34,530 nt of DNA from Flavobacterium sp. (GTDB taxonomy: Bacteria; Bacteroidota; Bacteroidia; Flavobacteriales; Flavobacteriaceae). Under the pieces are notes generated by a model. The model searched no databases. It was not told the DNA's origin and saw only the letters and a list, made by a program, of their open reading frames with translations. The translations under genes were made by a program, and so were the position numbers. The DNA lies in the NCBI RefSeq assembly GCF_013822155.1, contig NZ_PNJW01000031.1:1-34530 (forward strand), written 5' to 3'. How positions within the stretch are numbered: position 1 is the first letter of the stretch; each line of letters opens with the position of its first letter. Below, piece after piece: positions 31,174 to 34,530 of this stretch.

Positions 31174-32011
31174 ATTTTTTTATGGCTTCAAATCTTGCCA
31201 ATGGAGCCATTCGGGCTTTATTCAACGTCATTTGATTACCATTGTGACTATAATTATCCACTGTTTCCAGCATTTTAGCAAATTCTTGTTCGGTTTCCAT
31301 ATCCGGGCAAGCCATCATGGTGGAAGCTCCTCTACTGAATTTGATACGCAACGACTCTTCATTTAATTCATATTCGCCCATCAAATTATTACAACCTGCA
31401 AAAGCAGTATATCGATTGTCTCCTTTTAATTGCAAAATGAATTCTTTTGTGTTTTTATCCTTATTTTCAATTTTTTTTCCATTCAATTCTACTAGTTTCC
31501 ATTTGGTTTTTTTCATTGGACTATTTTTTGTATCGTCTGACGGTGTAAAAAATGTTGTTAACTTTTGTAAAATGTATTTATCTGCCAAATCTCCCGTTAT
31601 TTCTTGACCTTTCATGTCTAATTGCATGACATAATTTTCGCCTACAAAATAGTTGGATGGAGCGTTTTTAATACCTGACAAAATGACCTTATTTCCCTCT
31701 TTATTCCATGCATAGGTTCCTTTACTCTCAATTGGTAATGCATTCTCTTTTCCAAGATATTTGGTCGTCAATACATACTTTTTGTCTGCTGTAAGTTGCA
31801 AAGTTGTTTCAATACCTTCGCAATCTGCACAAGGTAAAACACCAAAATAAGTTCCATCATAATCCAACGAATTACTTGCGTTGTGGTCATTGGTAAACGC
31901 AGTAGCACTCTTCTCTATCACCGTTTTATCAGTAGTTGTGTTTTTTAACTTTTTAGAACAACCAACGGTTATTAGTACCAGAACAAAATAAATGATTGTT
32001 GTTGTTTTCAT
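31172..32011 (-). CDS. lipoprotein with NlpE-like and META domains
   Basis: This outer-membrane lipoprotein has 279 residues from the preferred start. The signal MKTTTIIYFVLVLITVGCSKK has lipobox ITVGC. The first domain is NlpE N-terminal-like (YDGTYFGVLPCADCEGIETT, with the CADC pair, then the beta-strand repeat GTYAWNKEGNKVIL). The second is a META/HslJ-like domain (KWKLVELNGKKI, GCNNLMGEYELNEESLRI, STMMACPDMETEQEFAKML). NlpE senses envelope and copper stress and META domains accompany heat-shock or stress lipoproteins, so an envelope-stress role is likely. An in-frame ATG 45 bp upstream (32056) is rejected because the promoter's -7 box (32040-32033) lies downstream of it. Confidence 0.9.
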   Translation of the reverse strand: MKTTTIIYFVLVLITVGCSKKLKNTTTDKTVIEKSATAFTNDHNASNSLDYDGTYFGVLPCADCEGIETTLQLTADKKYVLTTKYLGKENALPIESKGTYAWNKEGNKVILSGIKNAPSNYFVGENYVMQLDMKGQEITGDLADKYILQKLTTFFTPSDDTKNSPMKKTKWKLVELNGKKIENKDKNTKEFILQLKGDNRYTAFAGCNNLMGEYELNEESLRIKFSRGASTMMACPDMETEQEFAKMLETVDNYSHNGNQMTLNKARMAPLARFEAIKK

Positions 32012-32032
32012 AATCTTGAAATAATCTTTTAA

Positions 32033-32063
32033 CAAATTTAGTATTTTTGTTTTCAAAAATCAA
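32033..32063 (-). promoter_or_regulatory. promoter of the NlpE/META lipoprotein gene
   Basis: On the minus strand, TTG (32063-32061), a 20-bp spacer and a perfect TAAATTTG (32040-32033). It decides the start of the gene at 32011. Confidence 0.72.
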
Positions 32064-32105
32064 TCATTTGCAAAAATCAAACCACTTTTTCTTATCAAAA
32101 GATTT

Positions 32106-32113
32106 TATCTTTG
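32106..32113 (+). promoter_or_regulatory. -7 box of the dapD promoter
   Basis: TATCTTTG, a perfect TAnnTTTG, 17 bp before the ATG of dapD. The leader would be about 12 bases. No clear -33 TTG. Confidence 0.55.
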
Positions 32114-32129
32114 CTCAAAATAAAATAAC

Positions 32130-32945
32130 ATGACCGAATTAAAAAACACTATAGAAAAAGCTTGGGACAACAGAGCTTTACTCCAAGAAGAAGCGACAAT
32201 TACAACTATTAGAAAAGTCATTGATTTATTGGATAATGGAAAACTACGCGTAGCCGAACCAACCACCGAAGGTTGGCAAGTGAATGAATGGGTTAAAAAA
32301 GCGGTTGTCATGTATTTCCCAATCCAAAAGATGGAAACTTGGGAAGCCGGTATTTTTGAATACCACGATAAAATGTTATTAAAACATAATTATGCTGAAA
32401 AAGGAATTCGTGTAGTTCCTCCGGCAGTAGCTCGTTATGGAGCTTACATATCTAAAGGTGTAATTTTAATGCCTAGTTATGTAAATATTGGAGCGTATGT
32501 CGATGAAGGCACCATGGTGGATACGTGGGCAACGGTGGGCAGTTGTGCTCAAATTGGAAAAGATGTCCATTTAAGTGGTGGCGTTGGAATTGGTGGAGTT
32601 TTAGAACCGCTACAAGCTGCACCGGTTATCATAGAAGATGGAGCGTTTATTGGTTCAAGATGCATAGTGGTTGAAGGAATTCGGGTAGAAAAAGAGGCGG
32701 TTTTGGGAGCTAATGTTGTTTTAACCGGTTCTACTAAAATTATTGATGTGACCGGAAGTGAGCCTATTGAATATAAAGGATATGTCCCTGCACGTTCGGT
32801 GGTGATTCCCGGAAGTTATACCAAAAAATTTGCCGCAGGAGATTATCAAGTTCCCTGTGCTTTGATTATCGGACAACGTAAACCATCAACCGATTTAAAA
32901 ACGAGTTTGAATGATGCGTTGAGAGAATATAATGTGGCTGTTTAA
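32130..32945 (+). CDS. dapD: tetrahydrodipicolinate N-succinyltransferase
   Basis: This enzyme of the succinylase branch of lysine and diaminopimelate synthesis transfers succinyl from succinyl-CoA to tetrahydrodipicolinate. The 271 residues have the DapD form: an N-terminal helical part (TELKNTIEKAWDNRALLQEE), then left-handed beta-helix hexapeptide repeats from about residue 100 (AYISKGVILMPSYVNIGAYV, GTMVDTWATVGSCAQIGKDV, VHLSGGVGIGGVLEPLQAAP). The C-terminal tail starts at VPARSVVIPGSY. The product feeds peptidoglycan. It is divergent from the NlpE/META gene and is followed 30 bp later by the LTA-synthase-like gene. Confidence 0.96.
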   Translation: MTELKNTIEKAWDNRALLQEEATITTIRKVIDLLDNGKLRVAEPTTEGWQVNEWVKKAVVMYFPIQKMETWEAGIFEYHDKMLLKHNYAEKGIRVVPPAVARYGAYISKGVILMPSYVNIGAYVDEGTMVDTWATVGSCAQIGKDVHLSGGVGIGGVLEPLQAAPVIIEDGAFIGSRCIVVEGIRVEKEAVLGANVVLTGSTKIIDVTGSEPIEYKGYVPARSVVIPGSYTKKFAAGDYQVPCALIIGQRKPSTDLKTSLNDALREYNVAV

Positions 32946-32975
32946 ATTGTTTTTTAACCAAATCATTATATTATT

Positions 32976-34530
32976 TTGTACAAAGATTTAATCAAATTAT
33001 TACTGAAACGATTATTGATTGTTGCTTTCTTATACCAAGTTTGCAGAATTTTATTTTATGCTTTTAATCGGAATGCTTTTGATAAATTGGATCTTTCCAC
33101 TTTTTTGGGAGGAATTCAATTTGACTTATCTGCTATTGGCTATATCAATTTGATCTTTATTTTAGGTCACTTAATTCCGGGTAATTTTAAATACAAACCC
33201 ATTTATCAAAAAGGCCTAAAAATTACTTTTTATAGTGTAAACTTACTTTTTATAGCTACCAATTTTGTCGATTTTGAATACTATAAATTCACAGGAAGAA
33301 GAAGTTCTTTTGGATTAATTACCGCAACCGGAATGGAAAATGAAATAGGCGTTTTATTACTTTCGTTCCTAAAAGAATTTTGGTATTTACCATTACTTCT
33401 GATTGCTATTGGAATCTTATTTTGGAAATCAATTGGTAATTTTAAATCCAGAAATTCAAATTCAAAATCAAAAAGACATCATTTAAAAGAATTTGTTATT
33501 TTGATTATTGCATTAGGTTTAGGGTTATTAATGGGTAGAGGCGGATTTAGAAAAAAACCGCTCAAAGTAGTAGATGCTATAAGTTATAGCGGAACCGGAA
33601 ATTCTGCTTTGATTTTAAACACCCCTTTTACCATACTAAAAACGATTGGAAAGAAAGAAACGTTGGAAAGCCCTAAATTTTATGACCAAACCACATTAGA
33701 CCGCATTTTTAATCCGGTTGTAAAAACAAATCCTTCGGGAGAAAGCACTAAAAAAAATGTAGTGATTATTATTTTAGAAAGTTTTGGAAATGAAAATATT
33801 AGGATTGGTTATACGCCCTTTTTTGATTCATTAGCAACACATTCTTATTATTTCAAAAACGGATTTGCAAATGGTAAATTATCAATCGATGCAGTTCCTT
33901 CAACTTTATCGAGTATCCCTAGCCTGATGAATCATTCGCTCATCACTTCTAATTATTCTTTAAATGAAATATATGGTTTACCTAAAATTTTAAAAGACAA
34001 TGGTTATGCAACATCTTTCTTTCACGGAGCATTTAATGGGAGTCAAAATTTTGACCAATACTGTAAAGTAGCAGGTTTTGATAACTATTTTGGGAAAAAT
34101 GAATATGAAGGACCGGAATCATTTGATGGAACTTGGGGCGTATTTGATGAAGAGTTTCTACAGTTCTTCTGTCAAAAATTAACAAGTTTCAAACAACCTT
34201 TTTTCTCCTCAGTTTTTACTATTTCTTCCCACAATCCGTATACTATTCCTAAAAAATATAATGGGAAATTCCCGAAAGGAAAAACTAAAATTTTAGAAAG
34301 TATTGCCTATTCCGATTATGCTTTAAAACAATTTTTTGAAACAGCAAAAAAACAAGAATGGTATAATAACACTATATTTGTTTTAACCGCAGATCATACT
34401 TCTTCCGATCCAATATTAGCTAAGCATAAAACAAATGTGGGCAAATTCAGCATACCTATATTATTTTTTGACCCCTCAAATCCGGAATTAAAGGGAGAAA
34501 TTGAAAAAAATATCCAACAAATTGACATTA
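32976..34530 (+). CDS. LTA synthase family sulfatase, 3' end beyond the window
   Basis: An open frame of 518 codons runs from TTG at 32976 to the window edge. A stop (TAA 32955-32957) precedes it in frame and no ATG is available, so TTG is the likely start (MYKDLIKLLLKRLLIVAFLY). About five transmembrane segments come first (to about residue 190), then an extracytoplasmic alkaline-phosphatase-fold domain: VVIIILESFGNENI (metal-binding Glu), DAVPSTLSSIPSL (position of the nucleophile Thr/Ser), SFFHGAFNGSQNFDQYC, FTISSHNPYTIP and VLTADHTSSDP (metal-binding Asp and His). This is the LtaS/phosphoglycerol or phosphoethanolamine transferase type. Gram-negative bacteria lack lipoteichoic acid, so it more likely decorates a lipid or glycan of the envelope. 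Confidence 0.88.
   Translation, partial: MYKDLIKLLLKRLLIVAFLYQVCRILFYAFNRNAFDKLDLSTFLGGIQFDLSAIGYINLIFILGHLIPGNFKYKPIYQKGLKITFYSVNLLFIATNFVDFEYYKFTGRRSSFGLITATGMENEIGVLLLSFLKEFWYLPLLLIAIGILFWKSIGNFKSRNSNSKSKRHHLKEFVILIIALGLGLLMGRGGFRKKPLKVVDAISYSGTGNSALILNTPFTILKTIGKKETLESPKFYDQTTLDRIFNPVVKTNPSGESTKKNVVIIILESFGNENIRIGYTPFFDSLATHSYYFKNGFANGKLSIDAVPSTLSSIPSLMNHSLITSNYSLNEIYGLPKILKDNGYATSFFHGAFNGSQNFDQYCKVAGFDNYFGKNEYEGPESFDGTWGVFDEEFLQFFCQKLTSFKQPFFSSVFTISSHNPYTIPKKYNGKFPKGKTKILESIAYSDYALKQFFETAKKQEWYNNTIFVLTADHTSSDPILAKHKTNVGKFSIPILFFDPSNPELKGEIEKNIQQIDI

Overview
The window comes from an AT-rich chromosome of the phylum Bacteroidota, most likely a Flavobacterium or close relative. The pointers are: promoters of the Bacteroidota type (TTG, 17-23 bp, TAnnTTTG) in front of many genes; no clear Shine-Dalgarno sequences; a fused CcoN-CcoO oxidase subunit; a type IX secretion (T9SS) sorting tail; VGIGTTNP-type surface proteins; and families such as DUF5606 and OstA-like that are typical of the phylum. 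I see no rRNA, tRNA, CRISPR array, insertion sequence or phage module. It reads as ordinary chromosomal core sequence with a few small variable islets.

Layout. Positions 1-2.1 kb hold a gene cut by the window edge, a small broken lipoprotein gene and a glycine-rich surface protein. Positions 2.4-12.6 kb (+ strand) hold an OstA-like protein, a class III aminotransferase, a TPR protein, the DUF368-DedA-aroE operon, a DUF349 protein and two small unknown membrane or secreted proteins. At 12.8-14.1 kb is hemN, which converges on an EF-G paralogue (14.2-16.4 kb, -). At 16.4-17.2 kb a small lipoprotein gene lies between two copies of a ~117 bp direct repeat. Positions 17.2-26.0 kb (-) hold the cytochrome cbb3 oxidase locus: ccoI, then ccoS-ccoNO-ccoQ-ccoP-ccoG-ccoH and a TauE/SafE-like membrane protein. 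An Fnr/Crp-type regulator is divergent from ccoI. Positions 26.9-28.0 kb hold a secreted protein with three SusE/F-like repeats. Positions 28.2-31.1 kb carry mazG, DUF5606, def and ruvX (-), with a small exported helical protein on the other strand. Positions 31.2-34.5 kb hold an NlpE/META lipoprotein, dapD and the start of an LTA-synthase-like sulfatase.

How it works together. The centre is a low-oxygen respiration unit: cbb3 oxidase structural genes, its assembly factors (copper ATPase CcoI, CcoS, CcoG, CcoH), oxygen-independent heme synthesis (HemN) and an Fnr-like regulator. One 14-bp palindrome, ATGAYAWWTRTCAT, lies upstream of hemN, ccoS and ccoI. In all three its centre is exactly 29.5 bp upstream of the first base of the -7 box, the geometry of a class II (-41.5) Fnr/Crp activator site. 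A weaker copy with the same spacing precedes the EF-G paralogue, whose switch II motif is DTPGY instead of DTPGH. This suggests that a specialised translation factor belongs to the same oxygen-responsive regulon.

Other points of note are the adjacent DUF368 and DedA genes (both families reported as undecaprenyl-phosphate transporters), two intergenic elements built of 7-bp units, and hairpin/T-run structures that touch or nearly touch downstream start codons.
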